Positions 30,912 to 41,585 of a stretch of DNA of 64,000 nt are shown here, piece after piece. The stretch comes from Euglena gracilis (Eukaryota > Euglenida > Euglenophyceae > Euglenales): the NCBI GenBank assembly GCA_039621445.1, contig CP154956.1, positions 79,976,474 to 80,040,473 of the forward strand, given 5' to 3'. The notes under the pieces were generated by a model. It was not told the DNA's origin. It ran no database searches and saw nothing but the letters and a program-made list of their open reading frames with translations. The position numbers and the translations under genes were made by a program. Every line of letters begins with the position of its first letter. The stretch's first letter is position 1.

Positions 30912-31937
30912 GTGCACCGCCGCCCCTCTGGCATCATCCCGGACTTCCGCACCGCTCTCACCTGGTCCCTTGCACCCAGCACCCTTTCCTCCTACACCTC
31001 CCGAATCGCCGCCTTCCTCCAATGGTGGGAAGACCGCGCCTCGGGTTTGCCACTACAGCCTGAGCTGGTCGAACAGTTTCTTCTCCAACAATTGGTTGCA
31101 GGAACCGCGGCAAGTACCCTCCGGGTTTTCCTTTCTGCCATCACCTTCCTGCGCTCCATTCGACTGTTCCCTTGGGACATTCCCCACGCATGGTGGAGGG
31201 TGTCCAATGCGGCATCCAACTTGGCCATCTGCCCACCCCGTCCAAGGACGTGGTTCTTGCTGCCTTACCTCTGCATCTGCGCCCGCGCCTGCCACACCAC
31301 TGAGCAAAAACGTTACCTCGCAGTTGTGGTCTTGGCCCTCCTCACTGGTCTTCGCTTCAGCGAGGCCTCCCGCATCTGCCTAAACGATTTCTCCTTTGGC
31401 AACGGGTGTGCCTTCCGTTTCCACTGCGCCAAACGCCGCCTCCTCTCCTCACTACACCTCTCGCCCCCTCTCCCCCTGGGGTGCTTCATGGGCCCGTTAC
31501 CTCACACTCACATCTACAGGCGCCCCCGATAGGGCCTTCCTCCCTCCTGCCCAGCTCCGGAACGGATTTTCCGAATTCACCCGGCCCCTGCTCCCACAAC
31601 GGCACACCTTTCATGCCCTGCGCCGGGCCAACGCCTACTACCTCTCCTCCTTGGGCCTTCCGACAGAGCAAATCGGCGAATGGAGCCGCTGGCGGTCCCC
31701 AGCACTTGTTCGGCACGGCACTATGCCGGGCCACCGGCCGGTGCAACCACCTCGGAGTCCTGCACGGCTCCCTTTCCGCCACTTGCCTTGTCCGACCTCT
31801 TCCCCGTCCGCTTCCTCGACTCAACCACAGCTTCCCTCTGGGGAGCACACCTCTCGGCACCTGAACCGCAACTACGCCTTCCCCCTGCACCAAAACACAA
31901 CAAACGGCGGCCGCGGTCCCGTGATTCGAATACCTAA
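30912..31937 (+). pseudogene. Tyrosine recombinase of a second YR retroelement
   Basis: The first frame (30912-31532) has an N-terminal core-binding domain (STLSSYTSRIAAFLQWWED, then STLRVFLSAITFLRS) and the first catalytic Arg in LTGLRFSEA (about residue 148). A frame change between about 31440 and 31505 leads to the second frame with TFHALRRANAYYLSSLG, carrying catalytic H-x-x-R, and IGEWSRW. A 5-base tandem duplication (CGGCA CGGCA, 31711-31720) shifts the frame just before the likely catalytic Tyr codon at 31722-31724 (HYAG in the third frame), which stays open to a TAA at 31935-31937. All core catalytic positions except the hairpin Lys can be located. Confidence 0.75.
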
Positions 31938-32483
31938 TGGATGGTCTCGCTTGCGCTCGGTCATATGGAACCTCGCCTGGACGCTATCTCGGAAACGCCT
32001 TCCGCGACCACCACCAGAAGCCGCCTCTTCCACGGCATAAGATTACTACTAGCCGCAGCCTGGCAGCGGGCCGCCCAACCGAACGACCTCGCCGTTTGGC
32101 AGCGTGCCCTCCGCTCCGTGAGCCTTCTGCCCTCTATTCAGCTTCTCGACATTCTCGACTTTGATTACCACCCCTCTGCCCCAACCGCCCGTTCCGCCCG
32201 TGCCTCCCTGAACATGCCGATGGCTTCCAAGGGCCTCGGCTCCCGTGGCTCCTTCCCCATCCCCACTGGCGTTTGGTCCGCCATTGTGCCCACCTCCTTG
32301 CCCGCTAGTATAAAGGCTGCTGGTGCTATCGAACCATTCTTGCCGCACCCCGACCGCTTTGCCTCGGCCATGCTGCAGCGCCTACGAGCTGACGGGTTCC
32401 TCTTGGATTGTGCGCACCTGCCCCCCAGCGCCTCCTGCTTCCTACGCCCCAAATCCAAGAGCCCCTCAAGATGGGCTTGGTGA
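31938..32483 (+). CDS. Start of a reverse-transcriptase ORF downstream of the recombinase
   Basis: In the same frame as the recombinase tail, one TGG codon after its TAA, ATG at 31941 opens a 180-codon frame. Near its end FLPHPDRFASAMLQRLRADG, FLLDCAHLPPSASCFLRPKS and SRWAW fit the opening of retroelement reverse transcriptases, where P-x-x-S-x-F-x-x-PK precedes the first catalytic segment. It stops at 32481-32483, where homology to a retroelement ends, so the catalytic YxDD region is absent. Recombinase before RT differs from DIRS/Ngaro order and resembles kinetoplastid VIPER elements. Confidence 0.5.
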   Translation, partial: WMVSLALGHMEPRLDAISETPSATTTRSRLFHGIRLLLAAAWQRAAQPNDLAVWQRALRSVSLLPSIQLLDILDFDYHPSAPTARSARASLNMPMASKGLGSRGSFPIPTGVWSAIVPTSLPASIKAAGAIEPFLPHPDRFASAMLQRLRADGFLLDCAHLPPSASCFLRPKSKSPSRWAW

Positions 32484-33882
32484 CCAAGAAACCAATCAGG
32501 CATTGGGGCCTTTCAAGTTATCAACAAGGCCACGGGGGCCAGAAACGTCAACAAGAACACCATCAATTTCAACAAGACCACAGGGAGGTCTTTCAGAGGC
32601 CCAACAGAAGCTGAGGGGCAGGCTTTGTATTTAAATTGGCTGCCCCAACCCAGTCCCAGGAGGAAGATGGCCCCCCAAGGGCCAGGTAGGAGAAACAGGA
32701 GGGGGACACTCCCCAAGGCTTAAGCCTTTAAGGTGTTCATAGGTGGATGTGCACGCACTCTCTCTGCTCACATTTTCTCTAGAGGATGTTGTTGGATTCC
32801 ATACCAAGGGCTGACTGCCCCTGTTTTGCCCATCTGACCTCTTTGATGATGATGGTGTTTACCATAGGGGGGCCTCTTGGGTCCCCCCCTGTTGATGGAA
32901 CAGGTATAAATGCTGGTGGGGAGTATTCAACACCCCAGCCAGCCCCCAGAAAATCTTCTGATGGGAGCAATGCATTCCATTGAGGAAGAAATGGGGAGAA
33001 ACCTCTTTGCACAATGAAATGGAGAATGACCAGCAGCCCTCAATGAGAAGATCTCTTCAACGAGCAGCGATGGCCACCAAATTCAGCCACGCCGCAGCCA
33101 CACAGGATTCTCATTCGAAAAGTTCTGCAGCACCCGGAATTGAATGGTTGATCCTAATCTCGCCCTCAGATTGAGCTTTGAAAGACACAGCATTTGGCAA
33201 GGTCACTAAACGCAGCTTTTGACCAAAGACATGTTGCTTTTACAGATCCAGCCACGGGCCGACCCGCCCCCCCCCCCCCAGACCTTCCACCCCCTCGGGG
33301 GGGGGGGGGGTGGGGTGTCCTGTCTGCATTTCCCCCCCCAGCCAGCACCTTTCTCCAGCTGTGCCAGGACCCCCCCCCAGGGTCTTTGAGAAAACCTATT
33401 TTGGACGACTGATTCGCTTAAAGCAAATCAAACCTTAAAAAGTTTAGTATTGCTTCAGTTTTACAATCCACAGTGTTTATATTGGAAGTGTTATCTTGTC
33501 TCCGTAATAAGAAATCAGATGTATTAATTGTGGTTTCCGTAAGTTTTTTCCCCTAAAGGTACTGAAGAGATGCTGCAAGTGAGCAATTTTTCTTTTGGAT
33601 TTGCCGACCTTCCGCTGCAGATCACCGGAGAAAGACACAAATCCAAATCGATGGGACGTGAGCTGTGCCGGGCACATCACCGCAGGAGATGAATCTCGAG
33701 ACACGTTCAGATATTTGCACTTTCACATTGGAGGGCAGCGATCTGGAAATTAATCTAGATTCAATTTTCACTGAGCTTATCACATATTGCACATTCATAT
33801 TGGTTTCTGGGTTCTGGGTTGACGCTCAGATCAACATTGATACTGCATCGATTTCGTTGAAACAATCACTTTCACCAAAATG
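32484..33882. other. No confident gene
   Basis: Holds a C-tract module at 33255-33400 with CCAGCCAGCA words, a third copy (33030-33110) of the 24.3/24.6 kb repeat, and several short frames. An ORF at 32323-32634 overlaps the end of the retroelement and has no recognisable domain. Confidence 0.5.
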
Positions 33883-34254
33883 CGCCATTTAGAAGGATTT
33901 TGACAAAATTTGCTTGATTCCCTTCATAAATGTGCACGCACAGGGTATATGATTTGGACAACATTTTTTTGCAGAAAAATTTTGCCAAAAATGTCTTTGA
34001 CTCCCACTCAGTTCAATGGCTGCCCATTCTGTTTGATCACACCCTGGGAGCGGTGCTCTTGCCATAGACGCTTGCCCGGTTGGAGGAAGGAGTGTACTTT
34101 TTATTTTCCTTGTGGTTGGAGGGGGCCTTCCCTGACGTTTGGGGGATGATATTTGGCCATTCTTGTGCAACTGTGTTTTCTTTTCTGAGCATGAAGAAGT
34201 GGCCAAATAAGGGTGTGATGACCCCTAGAATCTAACTGCTATATTTTTTTACAT
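33883..34254 (+). repeat. Copy 1 of an inverted 370-base duplication
   Basis: Matches 47487-47864 in reverse complement from GGCGCCATTTAGAAGG-type sequence to CTGCTATATTTTTTTACAT. It contains a terminal exon copy (next entry). The ends are not inverted repeats of each other and no target duplication is evident. Confidence 0.9.
33975..34235 (+). pseudogene. Derlin/rhomboid-like C-terminal exon, nonsense-disrupted
   Basis: A strong acceptor (CATTTTTTTGCAG) opens an exon reading KNFAKNVFDSH, WLPILFDHTLGAVLLP, then an in-frame TAG at 34065-34067, then TLARLEEGVYFLFSLW, EGAFPDVWGMIFGHSCATVF and KWPNKGVMTPRI to a TAA at 34233-34235. The LPW, G-x-x-x-D-x-x-G-x-x-x-GH and TP landmarks match the C-terminal half of Derlins, multi-pass ER membrane proteins of protein quality control. 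The similarity is modest. The 47.5 kb copy has TGG at the TAG position, so this is a secondary lesion. Confidence 0.4.
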
Positions 34255-34628
34255 CATTACCACAACCATATTTATTATATTTGTTATTTACAGCTTGGTG
34301 CTTGGGTATGGATGGCATCCCCCCCCCTCGAAGCAAATGCAGCAAGGATCAAATGAATTACATCAGTTTTTGTCATGCTTTTGCTGAGACCACCCGTGGT
34401 GAAATCCAAGGGGGAAGGACAGCATCAAAGGGAAGTTTAAAGGAATTTTGGGGTTACCATGACTGAACCCTCGATGAACCCTGTCAGTTCTCCCTGTTGC
34501 CCATGATTTGAGTCAAGGTATTTTCTTGTTCACCAACTCAACTCCCACCCCACATGAACCCCCACCAGACCCCAGGCTTTGGACCTCTCATTCCTGGGAA
34601 GTCATCTTCTTTTGCTTGTATCTGGCAG

Positions 34629-34762
34629 TGGCGTTTCGGGAGATGGCAGAAGAATTGGGCCTCAATGCAGAAAACTCCTCCATGCTGGAATACTTGTTCA
34701 CCGCCGTGCATAGCGATTTTGGCGAAACAAAACATGGCCGTTATCAGGACAATGAATATCAG
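34629..34762 (+). CDS. Candidate internal exon, unknown protein
   Basis: TTTTGCTTGTATCTGGCAG is a good acceptor and CAG/GTGTTC a plausible donor. The 134-base exon encodes AFREMAEELGLNAENSSMLE, YLFTAVHSDFGETKHGRYQD, NEYQ. It ends in phase 0. Composition and splice signals suggest real coding sequence, but no family is recognised and flanking exons were not found. It lies between repeat blocks, 400 bases after the Derlin-like exon on the same strand. Confidence 0.35.
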
Positions 34763-34827
34763 GTGTTCTGATGCAAGATTTGACCGGTTTTGAATTGCTG
34801 AGCTCTTAATGGGACATGCATGTAATG

Positions 34828-35410
34828 GAAGGCCAAAAAGACCAGCATTTGCAAATTTCGCGGAATTTATGATTTACAAATTAAACACCTGCAATTTGTG
34901 GTAATTTTCAATGATTTTACAGAAATTTTAATTCTAACCCCCCCGCATATCCCCCATACTCGTTTTGTTCGATTTTTTTCTACCTTTTTGACCCAGAAAT
35001 GACCCAAACTTCATGGGTTTCGGGGGGCCAAAATCGGGGGTCAGAGAGGGGTCGACAAACGCTCATTTACGGCTCAAAAACAGTTTTTCTGGGTCCGTGA
35101 GGCCAAAAAAACACGGTTTCGGGCAATTTTTTTTCGATTTTTTTCGACTTTTTTTGACCTGGTTTTGCCCCAAAGTCCATGGGTTTCAGGCCAAAAACGC
35201 CGATTCAAAAAACGCTCGTTTTCAGCCCAAAAAACAGTTTTTCCGGGTCCGGGAGGCCAAAAAAAGCGTCGGTTCGGGCAATTTTTTTCCGATTTTTTTT
35301 TCAATTTTTTCACTCGCCAAAATCGGCTAAGTCAAATTGGGGGGGGGGGGGGGGGGGGGCCAAAACTGTACAAAATGGCCAAATTTGGCCGAAAAATGGC
35401 CGTAACTCGG
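34828..35410 (+). repeat. Partial third copy of repeat R1
   Basis: Begins AGACCAGCATTTGCAAATTT, then ATTTACAAATTAAACACCTG, and runs through the CATGGGTTTC..GGCCAAAA subunits, stopping at GGCCGTAACTCGGGG. Same orientation as arm 1; lacks the 200-base subunits. Confidence 0.8.
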
Positions 35411-35569
35411 GGGGTTTTTTTATCTGCTTTTTTCCCTGGCGATTTTTTTGATTTTCTTAGAGAAAATCCGCATCCTGGACCAGATTTCACCTGACACCAA
35501 AAGCACTCTTCCACACCCTTTGCTCTGCTGCACCCAAACCAGGCATATGCTTAAGGAATTGCAGTACCC

Positions 35570-35955
35570 CGTGGGGGGGGGCTGGACTGCAGCTAGTCCA
35601 AATTTGGCTGGTGGGATTTCTAGCAGACCCCCCCGGGGGGGTCTGCTAGCAGGGCTAGCTAGTGGAATTTTTTTTTCCAGTGACCGGCGCGAAGCGCCGG
35701 ATTTTTTTGGGGGAGACCCCCCAAAAATGGCCAAAAATGCCCGTTTTTGACCATTTTTGGCCATTTTTGGAACAAAATCAGCAAAAAACCTATTAAAAAC
35801 CTCATTTCCACCTCGGCGCGCAGCGCCGGAGGAAAATTTTTTTTACAGTTGGGGGGACCCCCAGACCCCCCCCCCCCCCCGGGAGGGGGAGGTCTAGCTG
35901 GTCCATTTTTTCCAGTGTCTAGCCGACTGGCTAGCCAGTACCCCCCCCCCGGGTC
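35570..35955. mobile_element. C/G-tract module with CTAGC words and two GC hairpins
   Basis: End words include GCTGGACTGCAGCTAGTCC and CTGCTAGCAGGGCTAGC on the left, and CTAGCTGGTCC and CTAGCCGACTGGCTAGCC on the right, beside C/G tracts. Inside are ACCGGCGCGAAGCGCCGG (35684-35701) and CGGCGCGCAGCGCCGG (35814-35829), about 115 bases apart, separated by GGCCATTTTT-rich DNA. Confidence 0.55.
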
Positions 35956-35956
35956 C

Positions 35957-36290
35957 TTAAGCAAATGCCTGACCCAAACCCCACAGTTCAACCCAACGGC
36001 TCCTTGCACAGCACACCCCCACATCTCGCACCGGCAAGGCGACAATGAAACAGGCCTCTGAAACCCCGTTTTCGGACGCAAACGCTGTTCTCAGAGACCC
36101 CAAACCGTGCACACATGCGCGCGACACCGGCCATTGAAGACCCTTCTGTGGTCGATGCATGGCCCAGGTGCAGCCAAGATATGTGCTGGCCGTGGGCTCA
36201 ACCGTGATCCATTGCGACCCCTTTAGCGTGTCAAAACATGGCGATTGGACCCACTTCACAGGGTTCAAGCCTTGAGACACTAGAGCCATG
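35957..36290 (-). other. Open frame without recognised domain
   Basis: A 110-codon minus-strand frame with protein-like stretches (CFDTLKGSQWITVEPT, TYLGCTWAMHRPQKGLQWP). No family recognised and no clear splice sites. It may be a decayed exon. Confidence 0.2.
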
Positions 36291-36789
36291 TTCGGGAAAC
36301 AGGTCCGAGGGTCATCATGGTTTCACACCCGAGACACAGCGCTTTTCACCCTGTCAAGCAAATTGAGCGCATTTGCACGTGATTTTTTCCAAATCTTTTA
36401 ATGCCACTTGGGCGGTCTACGTTTAATGGTGGAACATTGGTTGATCGGAAAAAGATACACTTGTTCGAAGGCAAATAAAAAAACTGCATGTTCTTCCTTG
36501 AAAAAATGAAACCAACAGATGAAGAAAATTGAATTACCCCCCCCCCCATGCAGTCCCCTCCGGCTTTATGGGTATTTCATGACCCTCAGGGGGGCTTTAT
36601 ATGGGGGGGGGAGGAAGGAGCGTAGATCTTCTCAACAAAACAACAAGAAACGTCTTTGTGTTCTTTTGTGAAACATTCAAGGAATGACCAGAAGTCATTT
36701 CGCCTTCCATCTCAGGATCATCTCAGGATCATGCGGAAAAATTGCAGAAATTTGCAGAAATTTGTGGAAATTGTGGGGAATTGCAGATA

Positions 36790-37016
36790 TCTATTCCTCC
36801 CCCCCTGCCAGGCTGTGCAGAGCACGCCGTAGATTCTGTTAACCCCTGTTGTGTCCCCCCTCGGGAAAACTTTCAATGTGCACACAGAGTTGTGATATGC
36901 CCAGTCAGTTAGAGGTGGGCCCTCAATTTCCGCTCCCAAATCGTTCATGGCACAACAGAGGTGTGCATGGTGATGTGGTCCATACTGGGTGTGGGCCCTG
37001 GGGTACCTTTTTCTAG
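36790..37016 (-). CDS. Candidate exon, unknown protein
   Basis: Minus-strand frame reading KRYPRAHTQYGPHHHAHLCC, AMNDLGAEIEGPPLTDWAYH and RGDTTGVNRIYGVLCTAWQG. The peptide looks coding but is unassigned. The Gly-rich end precedes C-tract DNA. The flanks (36290-36790) hold a TTA plus C-tract module at 36533-36615 with GGCTTTAT words and nothing recognisable otherwise. Confidence 0.3.
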
Positions 37017-37257
37017 AGGTCAATTTTTCAATTCTCTGGTCCCTTCTAAGTTTTCTACTTGTTTTAAATTTTCAGTGTCTCTGTTCCTGGCCTCCGCCTC
37101 TGTCTCCCGGGACAGCCTGCCCTCTGCGCAACGCAAAAAGCCAAACCATTTGAAGGTTCTCCCGCCGTGGACCGTCACCAAGCCCCTTCGTTCGCCCGCC
37201 CCTTTGGGTCCCACATCGCCCTGCATCGCTTTGAGCTCCTCAATGGTGCCCCTCTAT

Positions 37258-37850
37258 TTTCTTGGTTGTTGTTGACTACTTTTGGCCATTTTTGGCTCAT
37301 TTGTGTAACTTTTGGCCACTTTTGGCCACTTTTGGCCACTTTTGGCCACTTTGGCCGCGTTTGACTGAAGTTGACCCACATCCGCTCCAGTGGCCGCACC
37401 CGCCGCATCCAGTAGCCGCATTCCGCATCTCCTCCGGGAGCAGCATTTGCTCGAGCAGCCGCATCCTTGCATCCGTTCACGTTACCACATCCCCCACATC
37501 TCCGCATCGGTTAGCCAATCTCACACCCTACAAAATGGTCCAAATTGGTCAAAAATCGTCAAAATGCAACAAAAACAGCAAAAACGACGGGGAAAAGTGC
37601 CAAAAAATGGTTTAATGTGGTCAAAAATGGCCCCAAAACAAAACCAGGAGAAACTGGTTTAAATTGACCAAAATGAGCAAAGGTCAAAAACAGCCAAAAA
37701 ATGGTCGAAATAATTAAAATGGGCTGGAAATGGTCAAAAGGGGCCAAAAGGGGCCAAGAATTACTCAAACTGGCCAAAAGTGGCAAAAAGGTGGGAAAAA
37801 TCTCCAAAAAAAAGTGACCAAAAATGGCCAAAATGGGCAAATGCAGCCAA
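37258..37850. repeat. TTTTGGCCAC array and CAAAATGG-type degenerate repeats
   Basis: 37308-37352 is a short tandem array of TTTTGGCCAC. 37535-37850 is A-rich degenerate text (GGTCAAAA, GGCCAAAA) resembling the second array at 29.74-30.08 kb. Frames such as GQKWPKVA on the minus strand derive from this repetition. Confidence 0.7.
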
Positions 37851-38820
37851 AATGTCTGAAAAAATATACAGCCAAATAATGCCCGAATCGCCTTGCATCG
37901 CCCTGCACTAGAACCCCACCTTTGGCCTCCAAAATTCCCGCATTGTTACATCGCCCTGCATCGCTTGACCGCCACACCGGCAAGCTGAATGGACGGCTCA
38001 GCCATCATTTTCTTAACCCAACACCCTCTGCTCCATGTGCGCAGCGCATATGCGCGCCTCATGTCAAAGCGTTTTGTATTAACGTTCAGCATGGGGGGGA
38101 CGTTTCCATCGTGCAGCTCAATGACACCCCCGTACAACCCCATTTTCAGATGTGTCACCCTTTCCTCACAAACCCCCAATTGTACGCACATTCGCGCGAC
38201 CCCAGCCTCCAAACAATTTTCTTCTTGTGGTCAGTGTCAACTCCTCAGAGCCAGGAGCTGTGTCTAGGGCCAATGGCGGCTTGGGGTTTCAAATAGGGGC
38301 CACGAAGACGGGGCTGCCAAAATACTCTCTGGCACAGGTGCGCTGCTGAATGTGGGTCCCTCTCGTTCGGGGTCTCCAGTGCGGGCAGCGGAGGGCTGCC
38401 TTCTTGTCACCTGCTGTGTGGTGTGGACACACCGTGGTCTTTCGGCGGCTGACTCATGGTCTTTCAGATGCTGTTCAGAGACGTGCGCAACACCGTTGGT
38501 CCTCTCAGTGCAGACACAATCGCGAGCACCTGCGCATGATGGGGATGATGGTCAGATCGCGCACCTGTTGCGATCTGACCATATGCCTCGGTTCTGGGGT
38601 CCCCAACACGGCGAAGGTGGAGAATGTGAGGGGCACATATCGCACCGGGCTTGAATTTGCAAGCACCGCAAGGTCATGGAATGCCGACGGTCCGAGGGGT
38701 TCTTTCGTCGCAAGCCATGTAGTGCACTTCATGGCTGTCTCAGTTAATGCTGTTAATTTGAAAACCCCTGCAGCGAAGCTTTTCGATCTTTGACAACTGC
38801 ATTGTTTGTGGCACGATCTG
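37850..38820. other. Unassigned stretch with a long frame
   Basis: A 147-codon plus-strand frame (38350-38793) contains VPNTAKVENVRGTYRTGLEF and SWNADGPRGSFVASHVVHFM, which look moderately protein-like, but no family is recognised and the strand is uncertain. Nothing else is supported. Confidence 0.3.
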
Positions 38821-38827
38821 CTTGTAG

Positions 38828-39285
38828 CAGGGGGGGGGGGGAATGCAACTTGCATAATTTGCATTTTTTTTGCATAATCAGGTTTTCCCGAAATTTGCAT
38901 TTTTTTGCATTTTTTGCATTTTTTTTGTATAAAATATTTTTTGCCCTGGAAAATTTTTTTGTAGTTGGTTGCCGTATGTTTGGATTTTTTTGCATTTTTT
39001 TTTGCATTTTTTACATAAAATATTTTGCCCTTGAAAAAAATTTTGTAGTTGGTTGGCATATGTTTGGATTTTTTTTGCATTTTTTTTTCTTTTTTTTTTA
39101 TAAAATATTTTGCCCTGGATTTTTTTTTGATTTTAGGCAGCAAAGCTCTGTCAGATTCCAGCTTTTTCTCAAGGTTTTCATGCAAGTTGCATTTTTTTGC
39201 ATTTTTTTGCATTTTTTTGCATTTTTTTTTGCATTTCTTTGACTTGCATAATTTGAAGGGCCAAGTTGCATTTCCCCCCCCCCTG
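38828..39285. mobile_element. Non-autonomous hAT-like element with TGCA/TTTGCAT interior
   Basis: Ends are inverted: CAGGGG (G tract) GAATGCAACTTGC on the left, CAAGTTGCATTTC plus C tract and CTG on the right. CTTGTAG flanks both sides (38821-38827 and 39286-39292), a 7-base target duplication. The interior has GCATTTTTT runs and direct repeats of about 86 bases (AAAATATTTTGCCCT, GTAGTTGGTTG, ATATGTTTGGA). hAT elements typically start CAGGG and make 8-base duplications, so the superfamily is an inference. Confidence 0.7.
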
Positions 39286-39399
39286 CTTGTAGGATGTGTA
39301 TTTGCTGCTGTGGCCTGGGATGGACCCCGCCTCTCTTCGCTGCAATGCCGAAGTGTGCGAGGTGCGGGCCGTCCCATGCAGGACTTTGTTTAAGCTGGA

Positions 39400-39550
39400 G
39401 GGTACTCTCCCCCCCCCCCCCCCCCCCCAGGGGTCCAGCCAGCCAGCAGCCTTTTTCCAGCCAGCAGCCTCCAGCCACCCTGGGACCCCTTCCCCCCCCC
39501 CCAATCGGAGCGTCATAAAGTAAATTTTTTCCAGCCGCCCCAAGGGTGGC
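39400..39550. mobile_element. CCAGCCAGCA-family element
   Basis: After a C tract: CAGGGGTCCAGCCAGCCAGC, TTTTTCCAGCCAGCAGCC, then CCAGCCACCCTGGGACCCCT and another C tract. AGGGGTCC at the left is inverted as GGACCCCT near the right end. Confidence 0.55.
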
Positions 39551-39554
39551 TGGA

Positions 39555-40260
39555 ATTTTTTCTAACCTTCTCTCCTTTATTGAAGGCCATGTCTTCTTCG
39601 TCTGTTCCCCACAACAGCTACCGCTGCTCATGCGGCCTGATTGAGTGACTGATTTTTTGACCCTTTGAACTCCCATTGTAATTGATGCGAGCGTTGTTGT
39701 TGCGCTGTGATTGCATTCATGTCGCACACACCATGATGGGCTCAGGGTGACCATCAGGTACCCCCGGACCCCATGGGCGGATGGGGGGGGGGGTCAGCCA
39801 GCAGCCTTTTTCCAGCCGGGGGCAGCACCCTTGCCTCCCCGGGTGTCATCAAGGAAGGCCCTGGTCCCGTGGCAGGCTCTGCGGGCGGCGCTGATGGCGG
39901 CGGATCCCGTTTATGTACAGCGCCCTCCCCATTACGTGGCTGCACTTTTCCGGCGCATTGCAATCAGTGATAACTCTACTGCTTAGGAGTGCCTTGCATG
40001 ACCCAGCAGGGGTCCCGTCCAATTTTGAACAAAAATGTCCACGTCACATTTACCACGAGGTGGCCGCTATGTGGTTGTTGCTGTTTTCCATCGCCGGAAC
40101 CTGGAAACAGAGATCATCTAGCATCACAAGAACAGCAGTCTATTTGTGTTTGTTAAGCTGCACAATTGTGTTGACACTGCCCCTGGCAGGATTTGTAACA
40201 GAACATACCCTGCCCTGCATCGAGTTAGTATTGCCATTCTTGAGTTGTGCATTGATCCGT
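39555..40260 (+). other. Unassigned, with a hydrophobic frame at 40018-40275
   Basis: 39780-39840 carries another CCAGCCAGCA fragment. A plus-strand frame to 40275 reads FEQKCPRHIYHEVAAMWLLL, TAVYLCLLSCTIVLTLPLAG and ELVLPFLSCALI, with two or three possible membrane segments. No family is recognised. Confidence 0.25.
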
Positions 40261-40267
40261 AATTCTG

Positions 40268-40636
40268 TTGTTTGATGTGACAAGACGGAGGTACCCACAT
40301 CCAAATGCATATTTTTTTAAGAGATCCATGTTCTTAATGCATTCTCCTCGGGAAAACACAAACAAAATTGTTTATAAGAAGTACCAGAATCTGCTTCTTT
40401 TGGTTTGTCAGAATGTGACTGAATTCCAAGGCAGGGCCGACCTGGGGAGCTTGCTTTTTCAGGTGAAGAAAGCTGAAGGTAATTTTTTTTTGTTGGAACC
40501 ATCACCCAAACTCCGGGTCCAGCTCTTTGCCAGCCACGGACCCCCTCGTCAATGGATTTTATTATTTTCTGATCAGCCCCTCGACGGGGGGCTGAAGGCA
40601 ACAACATATTTTGGAGGAAAAAATGGACAAAAATGA
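40268..40636 (+). other. Open frame of unknown function
   Basis: 122 codons with PHPNAYFFKRSMFLMHSPRE, QNLLLLVCQNVTEFQGRADL and LFQVKKAEGNFFLLEPSPKL. Protein-like but without recognisable motifs; the frame ends before repeat-rich DNA. Confidence 0.25.
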
Positions 40637-40639
40637 GTT

Positions 40640-41425
40640 GAACAATGGGCTACCCAGCTCGGATTTTTGGGTAAAAAGTCGGTCTTTTTTTTTTGCTGGT
40701 TGTTTCTCATTTTTTTGTGTTTTCAATTTCTGGTTGTGTCAGGTGGCTGGGGGTTTTTACAGCTAGTGGACACCCGAGTGGGGAATTTTGGACAAAATGA
40801 AGGTCCCTCCCGGACAAGTTTTGTTGTCCCTCGTGGACACCTTCCGGAGAACCCCCCGGACACAATTATTGATCCCCAGTGGACGAGAAATTTAGGCCCC
40901 CATAGACATTTTTGTTGAGCCCCCGTGGACACTTCTGTGTGGGACTGGTGAGTTTTTCCTTCTTTTCCTATTTTCGGTTTTTTGTTTGCCCCATGCCTGT
41001 GGATTGTCCTGGTGATGGCATTGCTTGACCCGCATCGCACCCTACACTGGTAGTTGTCAAATCTGCCTCCAGTTACCACTTTTTTTTGACGTTGTCGACT
41101 TTGAGTTTCCAATGTTTGACCAATGTTTGATTCAGAAACACATGAATTTTTGGGGGCCTCTAATACCGAGATCAAATTTACAAAATTGTTTAAAATATTC
41201 TGATTCACGTTGCAAAATGCTGTTTTCAGAGACGAGTGCAAAGATAGAAGAAGAAGAAGAATAATAAAAACGTTATATTGAAGGACCCAAGAGGCGGTGT
41301 TGATACAACTAATTTTCTCTCAAAATGTTTTTGCATATGCACCTCACAGCCAAATAACAAATATCCTTGCAGCCGTTTTCCATCCTCCCATGCAAATTAC
41401 AACACCCTCACCCCCCTCCCTATTT
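40640..41425. other. Nothing recognised
   Basis: Includes GTGGACAC-type words around 40765-40930 (ACCCGAGTGGGGAATT, CCTCGTGGACAC, CCCCGTGGACAC) suggestive of an old module, and otherwise no gene. Confidence 0.4.
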
Positions 41426-41585
41426 TGTTAATGCCCGGGCTCCTTCAAACCCCCAATTAGCCAATTAGGGGGGGGGGAAGTTAGGGGCGGGGGGGGGCTC
41501 AAGGCCCCGGACCCCCCCAATTTTTTACTTGTGCAAAATTGGTCGATTTTTTGTGAATGAACAGTTGGATTGGTCATGACTTTTT
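41425..41585. repeat. Copy of the 22 kb C-tract repeat
   Basis: GGGCTCCTTCAAACCCCCAA with TTAGCCAATTAGGGG, a G tract, and AACAGTTGGATTGGTC match elements of 22000-22545. Confidence 0.6.

Noticed and set aside
30308-31063. Gag-like ORF upstream of the second recombinase
   Set aside because: The 251-codon frame lacks zinc knuckles or capsid motifs, and its second half is an out-of-frame reading of the recombinase region.
37175-37507. Minus-strand frame with GQKWPKVA repeats as a relative of the 29.3 kb protein
   Set aside because: Similarity follows from the same degenerate TTTTGGCCAC DNA repeat; no leader or acidic block.
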